NCBI RefSeq assembly: GCF_001305515.1
Contig: NZ_LJYW01000001.1
Coordinates: 4,173,934-4,237,933, forward strand
Direction: 5' to 3'
Origin: Prosthecodimorpha hirschii
GTDB lineage: Bacteria; Pseudomonadota; Alphaproteobacteria; Rhizobiales; Ancalomicrobiaceae
Length of the DNA: 64,000 bases
The position numbers and the translations under genes are program-made. Of the stretch, positions 8,859 through 16,863 are shown one piece after another. The notes below the pieces were generated by a model. The model saw only the letters and a program-made list of their open reading frames with translations, was not told the origin of the DNA and did no database searches. Each line of letters starts with the position of its first letter. Position 1 is the first letter of the stretch.

Positions 8859-9814
8859 GCCGCCGTCCGATCGCCGTCCCGGCCGGGTTCCGGCTCCAGC
8901 CCGACCATCCTGCAGATGTCGGCCGGCGACGCGCCGCCGGCGCGCAGGGCGGCGAGGCTGGTGTCGTGCTGCGACTTGGAGAGCTTGCGGCCCGCGCCGT
9001 CCAGAATCAGCCGGTGGTGCCGGTAGACCGGTTCCGGCAGGCCGAGCAGCCGCTGCAGCAGACGGTGGACCGAGGTCGCGTGGAAGAGGTCGCGGCCGCG
9101 GACGACATGGGTCACGCCCTGCAGCGCGTCGTCGACCACGACGGCGAGATGGTAGCTGGTCGGCGTGTCGCGGCGGGCCAGGATCACGTCGCCCCAGCGT
9201 TCCGGCGCGGCGGCGATGCGGCCGGTCTCGACCCCCTGTTCTTCGACCCCCTGTCTTTCGCCTCCTGGGCCTTCGCCTCCCGGGCCCTCGCCCTGCTCCT
9301 GCCAGGTGAGCCCGTCGCCGGCCGCAGCACAGGCCGCTTCCATCCGGAGCCGCCAGGCGAACGGTGCGCCCGCGGCGATCCGGCGCGCGGCCTCGGCGGC
9401 GTCGAGATCCCGGTCGTCGCCCGGATCGAGCGGCGCGCCGTCCGGATCGCGCGGCCAGGTCCGACCTGCGGCCTCCGCCGCCTCGACCCGCGCCTTGATT
9501 GCGCCGCGCGACAGGAAGGCCGGATAGACCAGCCCCATCTCGGTCAGCCGGCCGAGGGCGGCCGCGTAGTCGGCGAAATGCTCGGACTGGCGGCGGACCG
9601 GCGTCTCCCAGCGGATCCCCAGCCAGGCCAGATCGGCCAGGATGCCGGCCTCGAACTCCGGCCGGCAGCGCGTCGTGTCGATATCCTCCATCCGGAGCAG
9701 GAACCGCCCGCCGGCGGCCTTCGCGGCCCGGAAATTGGTCAGGACCGAGAAGGCATGGCCGAGATGCAGGTCGCCGTTGGGGCTCGGTGCGAAGCGGAAG
9801 ACGGGGCGGGTCAT
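8846..9814 (-). CDS. gluQ: Glutamyl-Q tRNA(Asp) synthetase
   Basis: GluQ-RS activates glutamate and attaches it to queuosine in the anticodon of tRNA-Asp, without the anticodon-binding domain of GltX. The 322-residue protein has RFAPSPNGDLHLGHAFS (HIGH-type motif), LRMEDIDTTRC, and the KMSKS-type motif GRKLSKS near residue 280. It ends without the C-terminal anticodon-binding half, as expected. A short low-complexity insertion of Gly and Glu repeats near residues 180-200 (GEGPGGEGPGG) is unusual and matches a small internal DNA repeat. The in-frame extension upstream of ATG 9814 is not needed. Convergent with the AEC carrier, overlapping by 13 bases. Confidence 0.87.
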   Translation of the reverse strand: MTRPVFRFAPSPNGDLHLGHAFSVLTNFRAAKAAGGRFLLRMEDIDTTRCRPEFEAGILADLAWLGIRWETPVRRQSEHFADYAAALGRLTEMGLVYPAFLSRGAIKARVEAAEAAGRTWPRDPDGAPLDPGDDRDLDAAEAARRIAAGAPFAWRLRMEAACAAAGDGLTWQEQGEGPGGEGPGGERQGVEEQGVETGRIAAAPERWGDVILARRDTPTSYHLAVVVDDALQGVTHVVRGRDLFHATSVHRLLQRLLGLPEPVYRHHRLILDGAGRKLSKSQHDTSLAALRAGGASPADICRMVGLEPEPGRDGDRTAAQPN

Positions 9815-9894
9815 GGCCGGCCACGCTATTCGATTCGCCCGGCCTTGACGCCGGCGTCCCGATGGCGCCAATCCCAGAGACGGAGGGCGACGGG

Positions 9895-10539
9895 ATGCGG
9901 CGGATCGAGAGCGAAGACGACATTGCGGCCGGCCTCGCGGCGCTGGCCGATCTCGACCCGCGGCTCGCGGCCGTGATCGCGCGCGCCGGCCCGGTCCCGC
10001 TGCGGCGCCGTCCGCCGGGCTTCGAGGGGCTGGCGCGGATCATCGTCGCGCAACAGATCTCGGTCTCCGCCGCCACCGCCATCTGGACGCGCTTCGCGGC
10101 GCTGGTCGATCCGCTCGATCCGGCGCGCCTCCTCGCCGCCAGCGCGGAGGACCTGCGCGGCGCGGGCCTTTCGGCCCCGAAGGTGCGCACCCTCCGGGCG
10201 ATCTCCGAGGCGATCGTTGCCGGCGCGGTCGATCTCGAACAGGTCGCCGCCTATGCGCCCGAGGAGGCGCATCGGGTGATGACCGCCATATCGGGCGTCG
10301 GCCCCTGGACGGCGGATATTTTTCTGTTGTTCTGCGCCGGCCATCCGGACATCTGGCCGGGCGGCGATCTGGCGCTGCAGCACGCGGTCCGGATCGCCTT
10401 CGACCTGGAGGCGCGCCCGGCCGAGAAGCCGTGCCGGGCGATCGCGGAGGTCTGGGCTCCATGGCGGGGGGTCGCCGCGCGCTTGTTCTGGGCCTATTAT
10501 GCCGCTGTCAAAGAGGGCCGCGATACCTTGCCTGCCTGA
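9895..10539 (+). CDS. DNA-3-methyladenine glycosylase (AlkA-like, HhH-GPD)
   Basis: Base-excision repair glycosylase of 214 residues. The core has RIIVAQQISVSAATAIW, the helix-hairpin-helix ISGVGPWTADIFLLF, and the catalytic aspartate in WPGGDLALQHAV, as in AlkA. The N-terminal beta domain of Escherichia coli AlkA is missing, which is usual for the short AlkA-type enzymes of this class. ATG 9895 is chosen because GGAGGG lies seven bases upstream; an in-frame ATG at 9862 would overlap less sensible sequence. Divergent from gluQ. Confidence 0.85.
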   Translation: MRRIESEDDIAAGLAALADLDPRLAAVIARAGPVPLRRRPPGFEGLARIIVAQQISVSAATAIWTRFAALVDPLDPARLLAASAEDLRGAGLSAPKVRTLRAISEAIVAGAVDLEQVAAYAPEEAHRVMTAISGVGPWTADIFLLFCAGHPDIWPGGDLALQHAVRIAFDLEARPAEKPCRAIAEVWAPWRGVAARLFWAYYAAVKEGRDTLPA

Positions 10540-10636
10540 CGCTTCCGCTTCGATCCGTCGTTCCTGCCCGTTCCTGCCTATCCCGAAGTCCCGAAATCCC
10601 CAACGTCCCGCAATCCCCGCGCCCCAAGGCCCGCCC

Positions 10637-11302
10637 ATGCCGCTTCTCGATGGTCCCCGTCTCGCTCCGGCCTATGGCGGCCCGGCGCAGCGCCTCGTCG
10701 TCCTGCTGCATGGCTACGGCGCCGACGGGCACGACCTGATCGAACTCGGCCGCGATTTCGCCCGTGCGCTGCCGACCGCCGCCTTCGTGGCGCCGAACGC
10801 GCCGGAGCGCTGCGACATGACCGGGCTCGGCTACCAGTGGTTCCCGCTCAGCTTCCGCGATCCGTCGGAATATTGGCGCGGCGTCAATCAGGCCGCCCCG
10901 CTGCTCGACGCCTTCCTGGACGACGAACTGGCCCGCCATGGCCTGACCGAGGCCGATGCCGCGCTGATCGGCTTCAGCCAGGGCACCATGATGGCGCTGC
11001 ATGTCGGGCCGCGCCGGCGGCGCGCCTTTGCCGGTCTGGTCGGCTTCTCCGGCCTGCTCGCCGGTCCGCGCGAGCTGGCCGGCGAGGCGCGCTCCAAGCC
11101 GCCGGTCCTTCTGCTGCACGGGCAGGAGGACGATGTCGTCCCGGTCGCCCTTCTGGAGCCGGCGGTCGCCACGCTGACGGCGGCCGGCCTCCCGGTCGAG
11201 TGGCACCGCCTGCCCGGCCTCGGCCATGGCATCGACGAGGCCGGCCTGGCCTTCGCGGTAGAATTCCTGGCCGGCCGGCTCGGGTCCCGGGCTGCGGCCT
11301 GA
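10637..11302 (+). CDS. Phospholipase/carboxylesterase family hydrolase
   Basis: Alpha/beta hydrolase of 221 residues in the carboxylesterase/phospholipase family. The oxyanion region is LVVLLHGYGADGHDL, the nucleophile elbow is IGFSQGTMMAL (Ser near residue 118), the acid is in LLHGQEDDVVP and the catalytic His is in LPGLGHGID. There is no signal peptide, so it is a cytoplasmic esterase or acyl-protein thioesterase-like enzyme. Start ATG 10637 lies 97 bases behind the glycosylase gene on the same strand; co-transcription is possible but not shown. Confidence 0.83.
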   Translation: MPLLDGPRLAPAYGGPAQRLVVLLHGYGADGHDLIELGRDFARALPTAAFVAPNAPERCDMTGLGYQWFPLSFRDPSEYWRGVNQAAPLLDAFLDDELARHGLTEADAALIGFSQGTMMALHVGPRRRRAFAGLVGFSGLLAGPRELAGEARSKPPVLLLHGQEDDVVPVALLEPAVATLTAAGLPVEWHRLPGLGHGIDEAGLAFAVEFLAGRLGSRAAA

Positions 11303-11384
11303 CCGTCGTCCGCAGTTATCCCGGTACCGCATGGCAGCCCGGCGGATCGCCATAGGTGGCAATCCGCGTCAGGATCTCGTGGTC

Positions 11385-11412
11385 TTCACAAGTCCGACAC
11401 ACGGCCTATAGA
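11385..11412 (+). promoter_or_regulatory. Probable sigma-70 promoter for the HNH endonuclease gene
   Basis: TTCACA and TATAGA are separated by 16 bases in an otherwise GC-rich gap. They lie about 80 bases upstream of the TTG start at 11495. Good resemblance to a housekeeping promoter, not tested. Confidence 0.45.
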
Positions 11413-11494
11413 ATATCGACGTGGGGGAAGGGTCCGGTACGCGCAGCGAGTCGGACCCGCCAACCGTAGCGCGTGCGAGTTCGAGGAGCGTGAT

Positions 11495-12052
11495 TTGACG
11501 GTCCACGTATCTCCGGAAGCCCATCCGGCGCTGGTGCTCAATGCGGACTTCCGTCCCTTGAGCTACTACCCCCTGTCGATCTGGTCCTGGCAGGACGCCA
11601 TCAAGGCGGTCTTCCTGGAGCGCGTCAACATCGTCTCGCAATACGATGTCGAGGTGCGCAGTTCCAGCTTCTCGATGAAGCTTCCGTCCGTCGTCTCGTT
11701 GAAGACCTTCGTGAAGCCGTCGCGCAATCCGGCCTTCACGCGCTTCAACGTCTTCCTGCGCGACCGCTTCCAGTGCCAGTATTGCGGCGATCGGGACGAT
11801 CTGACCTTCGATCATCTGGTGCCGCGCTCGAAGGGCGGCCTGACCACCTGGGAGAACGTGCTGACGGCCTGCTCGCCCTGCAACCTGCGCAAGGGCAGCA
11901 AGACCCCGGCCGAAGCCGGCATGCATCCCCATCAGCTGCCCTTCCGCCCGAGCGTGCACGATCTGCACAATAACGGCCGGCAGTTCCCGCCGAATTTCCT
12001 GCACGAGTCCTGGCTCGACTATCTCTACTGGGATACCGAACTGGAACCGTGA
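11495..12052 (+). CDS. HNH endonuclease family protein
   Basis: Protein of 185 residues with a C-terminal HNH domain. The zinc or structural cysteines are in FQCQYCGDRDDL and the second pair is in CSPCNLRKGSKTP; the HNH core runs TFDHLVPRSKGGLTTWENV. The N-terminal half (LVLNADFRPLSYYPLSIWSW) is the region found in a widespread chromosomal HNH family, not in restriction enzymes only. Translation starts at TTG, with GAGGAG about nine bases upstream supporting it. The cellular role of the family is not established. It stands alone and is convergent with dsbB. Confidence 0.82.
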   Translation: MTVHVSPEAHPALVLNADFRPLSYYPLSIWSWQDAIKAVFLERVNIVSQYDVEVRSSSFSMKLPSVVSLKTFVKPSRNPAFTRFNVFLRDRFQCQYCGDRDDLTFDHLVPRSKGGLTTWENVLTACSPCNLRKGSKTPAEAGMHPHQLPFRPSVHDLHNNGRQFPPNFLHESWLDYLYWDTELEP

Positions 12053-12115
12053 CGGCGGCAGGGCGCAGGCGTCGCGACGGGTATCCGCCGTCGCGGCCGG
12101 TTTTGGCGTCCGCTT

Positions 12116-12649
12116 TCAGCCGAACGCGGCCGTCCGGTGCGGGCGGGCGAGGGCGCCCCAGGCGGCGAGCAGCACGATGCCGGCCGAGACGACCGCGTTC
12201 CAGCCGGCGAAGCTCAGGCCGAACATCCGCCAGTCGACATCGGTGCAGCTCGGGATGCGGGTCTTGCCCATGTCGCTGAGCAGATCCATGGCCGAGGTCG
12301 GCACGCCGCCGCCGCGTGTGGCGCCGCAATCGGTCGGCCCCTGCCAGAAATTCCATTGCGCGCCGGCCTGATAGATGCCGAGCGCGGCCCCGTAGGCGAA
12401 GGCGAGGCCGGCGAGTATCAGACATGCGCGCGTCAGCCAGGACGGGCCGCCCAGACGGTCGGAGACCAGGGCGACCAGGACCAGCGGCAGGCCGACATAG
12501 TAGGGCGTGCGCTGTTCCAGGCACAGCTTGCAGGGCGCGTAGCCGCCGATCAGCTCATAGCCCCAGGCCGCCAGGATGGCGGCGAGCCCGCCGACGAGGA
12601 TCAGGCCGGCGGCGGTGACGGCGGGCCGTTCGAAAAGTCTGGCAAGCAT
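12116..12649 (-). CDS. DsbB-like disulfide bond formation protein
   Basis: Inner-membrane quinone-dependent oxidoreductase of 177 residues with four hydrophobic segments. The first periplasmic loop has the CXXC motif in GYAPCKLCLEQR. The second loop has the other cysteine pair (TDCGAT and IPSCTD). This matches the DsbB pattern that reoxidises DsbA. It lies 90 bases behind the YqaA-like gene on the same strand. Periplasmic enzymes such as MxaF carry disulfides, so a Dsb system is expected, but no specific link is shown. Confidence 0.83.
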   Translation of the reverse strand: MLARLFERPAVTAAGLILVGGLAAILAAWGYELIGGYAPCKLCLEQRTPYYVGLPLVLVALVSDRLGGPSWLTRACLILAGLAFAYGAALGIYQAGAQWNFWQGPTDCGATRGGGVPTSAMDLLSDMGKTRIPSCTDVDWRMFGLSFAGWNAVVSAGIVLLAAWGALARPHRTAAFG

Positions 12650-12739
12650 GGCGGGATCCGGTCGGCAGGGGCGGGGCGCCCGGGGAGGGCGGGCGCAGCG
12701 CGCCGCGGGGGCGCGCCTGCCGTCCGGCTCCGGGCAGGA

Positions 12740-13327
12740 TCAGAGCGCGTATTTGACTGCCACATAGAGCAGAATGATGGCGGCGGCGGCGAGCCCGGCG
12801 ATCAGGCCGAGGCGCTGCTCGATGAAGCCGCGGATCGGCTCGCCGTAGCGGCGCAGGAGCCAGGCGAGCGCGAAGAAGCGGGCGCCGCGCGCGACGATGC
12901 AGGAGATGACGAACAGCCAAAGGTCGATCGCCGCAGCGCCCGAAAGGATCGTCACCACCTTGATCGGAGGCAGATGGGCGAGGCCGGACGTGACCAGCAT
13001 CAGCAGGATCGCGTCGCGGCCCGACGAGGTGCGCAGGTGCTCGAAGGTGTCGAGCTTGCCGTAGAGCGCCAGGATCGGCTTGGCGACCTGCTCGTAGGCG
13101 TAGTAGCCGACGAAATAGCCGGCAATGCCGCCGAGGACCGAGAACACCGTCGCGACCAGCGCGTAGCGCCAGGCCCGCTCCGGCCGGGCCAGCGCCATCG
13201 GCAGGAACAGCACGTCGGCCGGGATCAGAAAGACCGAGCTCTCCACGAAGGCGATCACGGCGAGCCAGGCTTCCGCGGATTTGCGGGCGGCGAGCGAGAG
13301 GGTCCAGTCGTAGAGGCGGCGCAGCAT
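12740..13327 (-). CDS. YqaA family inner-membrane protein (DedA/VTT-like)
   Basis: Protein of 195 residues with four to five hydrophobic segments and the SNARE-associated/VTT-type core: AFVESSVFLIPADVLFLPMA, GGIAGYFVGYYAYE, and the re-entrant region LAHLPPIKVVTILSGAA. Members of the wider DedA superfamily are lipid-linked transporters or flippases; the YqaA branch has no firm function. The start ATG lies 149 bases before the divergent tRNA-Leu gene. Likely transcribed with the dsbB-like gene behind it. Confidence 0.82.
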   Translation of the reverse strand: MLRRLYDWTLSLAARKSAEAWLAVIAFVESSVFLIPADVLFLPMALARPERAWRYALVATVFSVLGGIAGYFVGYYAYEQVAKPILALYGKLDTFEHLRTSSGRDAILLMLVTSGLAHLPPIKVVTILSGAAAIDLWLFVISCIVARGARFFALAWLLRRYGEPIRGFIEQRLGLIAGLAAAAIILLYVAVKYAL

Positions 13328-13475
13328 GGCCCCCGATTACCCGAGCCGGCTGCGGAAATCCATGGCCTTCGCACCCCGCCCCCAGGCCCCGCCGCACCGC
13401 CTTTGCCCCGCTTGTGAATTCGCACCCGCGCCGGATTGACGGAGGGACCCCGCCGACTAATATGCGCCGCCCACT

Positions 13476-13561
13476 GCCCCAGTGGCGAAATGGTAGACGC
13501 GGCAGACTCAAAATCTGTTGCTCGCGAGAGCGTGCTGGTTCGAGTCCGGCCTGGGGCACCA
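13476..13561 (+). tRNA. tRNA-Leu (anticodon CAA)
   Basis: Full cloverleaf of 86 bases including encoded CCA. The acceptor strands are GCCCCAG and CTGGGGC, the anticodon stem GCAGA/TCTGT encloses loop CTCAAAA with anticodon CAA at 13509-13511, a class II variable arm follows, and the T arm contains GGTTCGAGTCC. The 3' end is the attachment site of the genomic island that follows; the element restores an intact 3' end, so the gene should remain functional. Confidence 0.95.
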
Positions 13562-13562
13562 T
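13535..13562 (+). repeat. attL core: 3' end of tRNA-Leu
   Basis: The 28 bases from CTGGTTCGAG to GGGGCACCAT form the T arm and acceptor end of the tRNA. They recur at the right end of the island with one G missing in the GGGG run. Confidence 0.85.
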
Positions 13563-13727
13563 TTGCTTATCCGATAGAGTGCGACAGAAGCCAAAAAGCG
13601 GCGGAATTCGGCGGATTTCCATCCGCTCGTTGTCCAGTGCGGGCCGCTGAAATCCCGTTGCATCTCGTCTGATTGGGGGTAGTGTTGGGGGTATCGACCC
13701 ACACCCCCTCAAGGCGATACCCCCAAG

Positions 13728-14948
13728 ATGTCGCTCACGGACACAGCGATTCGCGCAGCCAAACCGGCGGAACGACCCTACAAGCTCGCCGACAGCGGCG
13801 GGCTGTTCCTCCAGGTCGCCCCAAACGGGTCGCGCCTTTGGCGCTTGAAATATCGAGTCGACGGTCGCGAGAAGCTGCTCGCCATCGGCGCCTATCCGGT
13901 GGTGACGCTGGCCAAGGCACGAGAGAAACGCGACGAGGCAAAAGCTCTCCTGGCAGATGGCATCGATCCGTCCCGACACAAGCGGGAGGCGAAGCGCGCT
14001 GCCGAAGCGGCGGCGTCCAATACGTTCCGCATGATCGCCGAGGAATTGGTCGACAAGCTGCGTCGCGAAGGTCGCGCCGAGATCACCATTGCGAAGAAGA
14101 TCTGGCTTCTCGATTTCGCCCTTGGCACGATCGGGGACCGAGCGATCACCGACATTTCAGCTGCGGACGTGCTGGAGATCCTCCGCCGTGTCGAAGCCCG
14201 CGGCAACCACGAGACGGCGACGCGCCTGCGCTCCACGATCGGCACTGTCTTCCGCTATGCCATCGCGACCGCGCGGGCCGAGACCGATCCGACCTTCGCC
14301 CTTCGGGGGGCGCTCACCACTCCGAAGGTGACGCACCGGGCTGCCATCACGAACGAAAAGGCCTTCGGCGGGCTCCTGCGCGCCATCGACGGCTTCGAAG
14401 GGCAGCCAACCACCAAGGCCGCCCTTCAACTGATGGCGCTCCTATTCCCTCGTCCCGGCGAGTTGCGCGAGGCGGAGTGGACAGAGTTCGATCTCGACAA
14501 GGCCGTTTGGACCATCCCGGCGAGCCGAGCCAAGATGCGCCGCCCGCACAGAATGCCGTTGTCGACGCAGGCGATGGCGATCCTGCGCGAGCTTCACGGC
14601 TTTACCGGAAGAGGCCGCCTCGTCTTCCCCTGCATTCGGACCGTGCTCCGCCCGCTCTCCGAGAACACGCTGAACGCCGCCCTTCGCCGGCTCGGCTACA
14701 CGAAGGACGAAGCCACCAGCCACGGCTTCCGCGCCACTGCCTCAACGTTCCTCAACGAATGCGGCCTATGGAACCCGGACGCGATCGAGCGCCAACTCGC
14801 CCATGTCGAAAACAACGATGTGCGAAGGGCTTATGCGCGCGGCGAGCATTGGGACGAACGGGTCCGGATGATGCAATGGTGGGCGGATCACTTGGACCAA
14901 CTCCGACTTGGCGGCGAGGTGGTCGCATTTCCCTCGCGCCGAGCCTGA
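13728..14948 (+). CDS. Tyrosine recombinase/integrase, DUF4102 (P4-like) type
   Basis: Island integrase of 406 residues. The N-terminal arm-binding DUF4102 domain spans about residues 1-90 (LTDTAIRAAKPAERPYKLA, ADSGGLFLQVAPNGSRLWR). The central core-binding domain follows, and the catalytic domain has Arg in FPRPGELREAEW, the HGFRA box (His and Arg) and Tyr in NNDVRRAYARG. Length and residues are complete, so the enzyme looks active. It lies 166 bases behind the tRNA-Leu CCA end and should catalyse integration and excision at that site. It ends five bases before a convergent second recombinase. Confidence 0.93.
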   Translation: MSLTDTAIRAAKPAERPYKLADSGGLFLQVAPNGSRLWRLKYRVDGREKLLAIGAYPVVTLAKAREKRDEAKALLADGIDPSRHKREAKRAAEAAASNTFRMIAEELVDKLRREGRAEITIAKKIWLLDFALGTIGDRAITDISAADVLEILRRVEARGNHETATRLRSTIGTVFRYAIATARAETDPTFALRGALTTPKVTHRAAITNEKAFGGLLRAIDGFEGQPTTKAALQLMALLFPRPGELREAEWTEFDLDKAVWTIPASRAKMRRPHRMPLSTQAMAILRELHGFTGRGRLVFPCIRTVLRPLSENTLNAALRRLGYTKDEATSHGFRATASTFLNECGLWNPDAIERQLAHVENNDVRRAYARGEHWDERVRMMQWWADHLDQLRLGGEVVAFPSRRA

Positions 14949-14953
14949 CGCCG

Positions 14954-16069
14954 TCAGATCGAAGGGTTGGGACTGGAGCCCTGATTGCGGAGGAAGTGTT
15001 CGACAAATTGGCCGAGCTTCGCCTTCATCGCCTCTTGGTCATTGGGATTGCCGAGGTTGGCAATGATTTCCGCCTGCCGGTGGGCCGGGATCGTGCCGTA
15101 GCTCTGCAGGGTGGTCAGGACGCCGTCGTGACCCAGATTCTGAGACCAAGCCTTGAAGTCTTCCGGGGTCCGGCAGATCCGCTCGCCGAACACGGCGAGG
15201 GTTTTCCGGAACGAATGCGGGTTGAAGTACGGCAGCCCCGCGCGCTCGAAGTTCTCGTGGAAAATCCGGCGGATCGGTGCAGCGTCTGACCAGTGCTTCC
15301 GATCGAGCCCGACCACCTCGAACTGCTTCGTCGCAGGCACCTGCTCCACCCTGGAGGCCGGGAAGAGCGGATCGTCGTCACCCCACGACTGATCCTGGCG
15401 AAGGAAGGCGATCCAATCCGATACGATCTCGCGTGCGGAGCCGCCGACGGGGAAGAAGGTCGTGTCGAAGCTCTTCGAGAACTTGGTCTTCACCTCTCTG
15501 GCATCCTGCCGGAAGCGCCCCAGCTTCAAATCGACATGCTTCAGTTTCGCCGAGGCGATGGCGCCGTCGCGCGCGCCGGTCAGGATGGCGAAGGCGATCA
15601 CCGCTCGATCGCGCTTCTCGATGGCGGTGTCGTTCGGCATCACGGCGAGCACCCGCTCGATCTGCTCCAAAGTCGGAGCCACCGAGTCCCGGGACGAGGT
15701 CGCGATGCGCCGTTTGCCCTCGGTCAGATTGAAGTAGTCGGCATCGGCGTAGGTAAATTTCGACCGGTACCCGGGTTGGCCAGCGAGCCAGACGAAGAAG
15801 GCGCGAAGCGCGGCCAGGGTCTGGTGAACCGTCGCCAAAGACAGGGGGCGCCCGGACCGCTCTGACGTCGTTGCTTCGAGTTTGGCTTTGAACGCCGTCG
15901 CCTGCCGGATGTGAAACCTTTTGAAGTCCCCGCCCTTCGTATATTCCTCGAACCGGGCGATGGCTGCGGCGGCTTTGTCGACGGCGGCCTCGCTGGCACG
16001 CTTCGCCTCCTTCAGATAGGTGAAGTACTCACGCTTGATCCGTTCATTCTGAGGGCAGACTTTTCGCAT
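14954..16069 (-). CDS. Second tyrosine recombinase
   Basis: Site-specific recombinase of 371 residues from a different branch than the island integrase. It has a SAM-like core-binding region (residues about 10-110), catalytic Arg in LTGARDGAIASAKLKHVD, the box NPHSFRKTLA (H..R), LGHDGVLTTLQSYG with His, and the nucleophile Tyr in QSYG. No arm-binding DUF4102 domain is present. It is encoded tail to tail with the main integrase. It could mediate excision, resolution or inversion within the island, or be cargo from an earlier element; the sequence does not decide. Confidence 0.88.
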   Translation of the reverse strand: MRKVCPQNERIKREYFTYLKEAKRASEAAVDKAAAAIARFEEYTKGGDFKRFHIRQATAFKAKLEATTSERSGRPLSLATVHQTLAALRAFFVWLAGQPGYRSKFTYADADYFNLTEGKRRIATSSRDSVAPTLEQIERVLAVMPNDTAIEKRDRAVIAFAILTGARDGAIASAKLKHVDLKLGRFRQDAREVKTKFSKSFDTTFFPVGGSAREIVSDWIAFLRQDQSWGDDDPLFPASRVEQVPATKQFEVVGLDRKHWSDAAPIRRIFHENFERAGLPYFNPHSFRKTLAVFGERICRTPEDFKAWSQNLGHDGVLTTLQSYGTIPAHRQAEIIANLGNPNDQEAMKAKLGQFVEHFLRNQGSSPNPSI

Positions 16070-16207
16070 GTTCGTCGTCCTGCTTTGAAGTGTGCATTAC
16101 GGGAGGGCGCGCAACGTCAACTCATACTGCCCGCCCGATCCCTCGATGCAGACCGGGCGACCATCGTCAGTTCCCGTCGCTCCGGCCGCGGTCCTCGGCT
16201 CGGGTCC

Positions 16208-16624
16208 TCACGTCCCGAGCCTGCGGACGTCGCAGGTCCTCTCGATGGCCGACAGGCGGTCCGAGGACACGCGCTTGTGCATCACGGTCGCGCACGCCGG
16301 GCAAAGCGCCTGCAGATTGACCGAGGTGCCGACGACCGAGGCACAGTCGACCATGCCGTCGGCGGGCTTCCGGGGTTCTCGACACCTGAAGCAGTAGAAC
16401 TCGCCGATTGCGCAGGGGCGCTTGCGGGCCGCTCGGCGCCGCGACAGGAAACCCTTCGCTTCGAACCCGGAGACGAGCGACGGCCGTCGGTCGTCGATCG
16501 TTCGCATGCCCTCCGCGATCCAACGGCGGACCGTACCCTTGTGGCAGCCGGTTACCAGTGCCAGTTCCTCGACGGTGTAGGTTTGGTGGATCTTGATCCG
16601 CCCGATGGCGGGCCGACGGTTCAT
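16208..16624 (-). CDS. Helix-turn-helix protein with zinc-ribbon-like cysteines
   Basis: Small protein of 138 residues. The N terminus has a Hin/MerR-like helix-turn-helix (YTVEELALVTGCHKGTVRRW, about residues 15-34). The C-terminal half contains two CXXC pairs (FYCFRCRE and LCPACATVMH) that could bind zinc. It starts three bases after the alpA-like gene ends, so the two are translationally linked. It may act as an island regulator or excision accessory factor. The open frame extends far upstream but only as a shadow. I do not recognise a named family. Confidence 0.6.
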   Translation of the reverse strand: MNRRPAIGRIKIHQTYTVEELALVTGCHKGTVRRWIAEGMRTIDDRRPSLVSGFEAKGFLSRRRAARKRPCAIGEFYCFRCREPRKPADGMVDCASVVGTSVNLQALCPACATVMHKRVSSDRLSAIERTCDVRRLGT

Positions 16625-16626
16625 GG

Positions 16627-16863
16627 TCACGTCCCCCGCTCGACTAGGGCGCGGATGTCCTCCGCCCGCCATGCGGTGATGCGGGGGCCGAGCTTGACCG
16701 GCTTCGGATAACGTCCGGTGCGGACGCCCTCCCACCACGTCGATTTCCCGACGGGGATCGGGCCGTTCGGCGCCAGGATGTTGGACAGGCGGACGAGGCC
16801 GCCTTCGGGCAAGCCGCCGCCGTTGCCGGCATCGGCGCGCACATGGGATTTTCCTGTGTTCAA
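16627..16863 (-). CDS. AlpA-like excisionase/transcriptional regulator
   Basis: Protein of 78 residues with an AlpA/HTH_17 pattern: VRLSNILAPNGPIPVGKSTW followed by GVRTGRYPKPVKLGPRITAW and RAEDIRALVER. AlpA-type proteins regulate the integrase or act as excisionases in P4-like islands and prophages. It is followed with only two bases between by a second helix-turn-helix gene. The strongly structured region just upstream (16963-17042) is a possible control site. Confidence 0.72.
   Translation of the reverse strand: MNTGKSHVRADAGNGGGLPEGGLVRLSNILAPNGPIPVGKSTWWEGVRTGRYPKPVKLGPRITAWRAEDIRALVERGT

Noticed and set aside
12137-13417. 426-codon plus-strand frame opposite the dsbB-like and yqaA-like genes
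   Set aside because: Shadow of two genes with clear membrane protein features on the minus strand; its composition is typical of antisense frames in GC-rich DNA.
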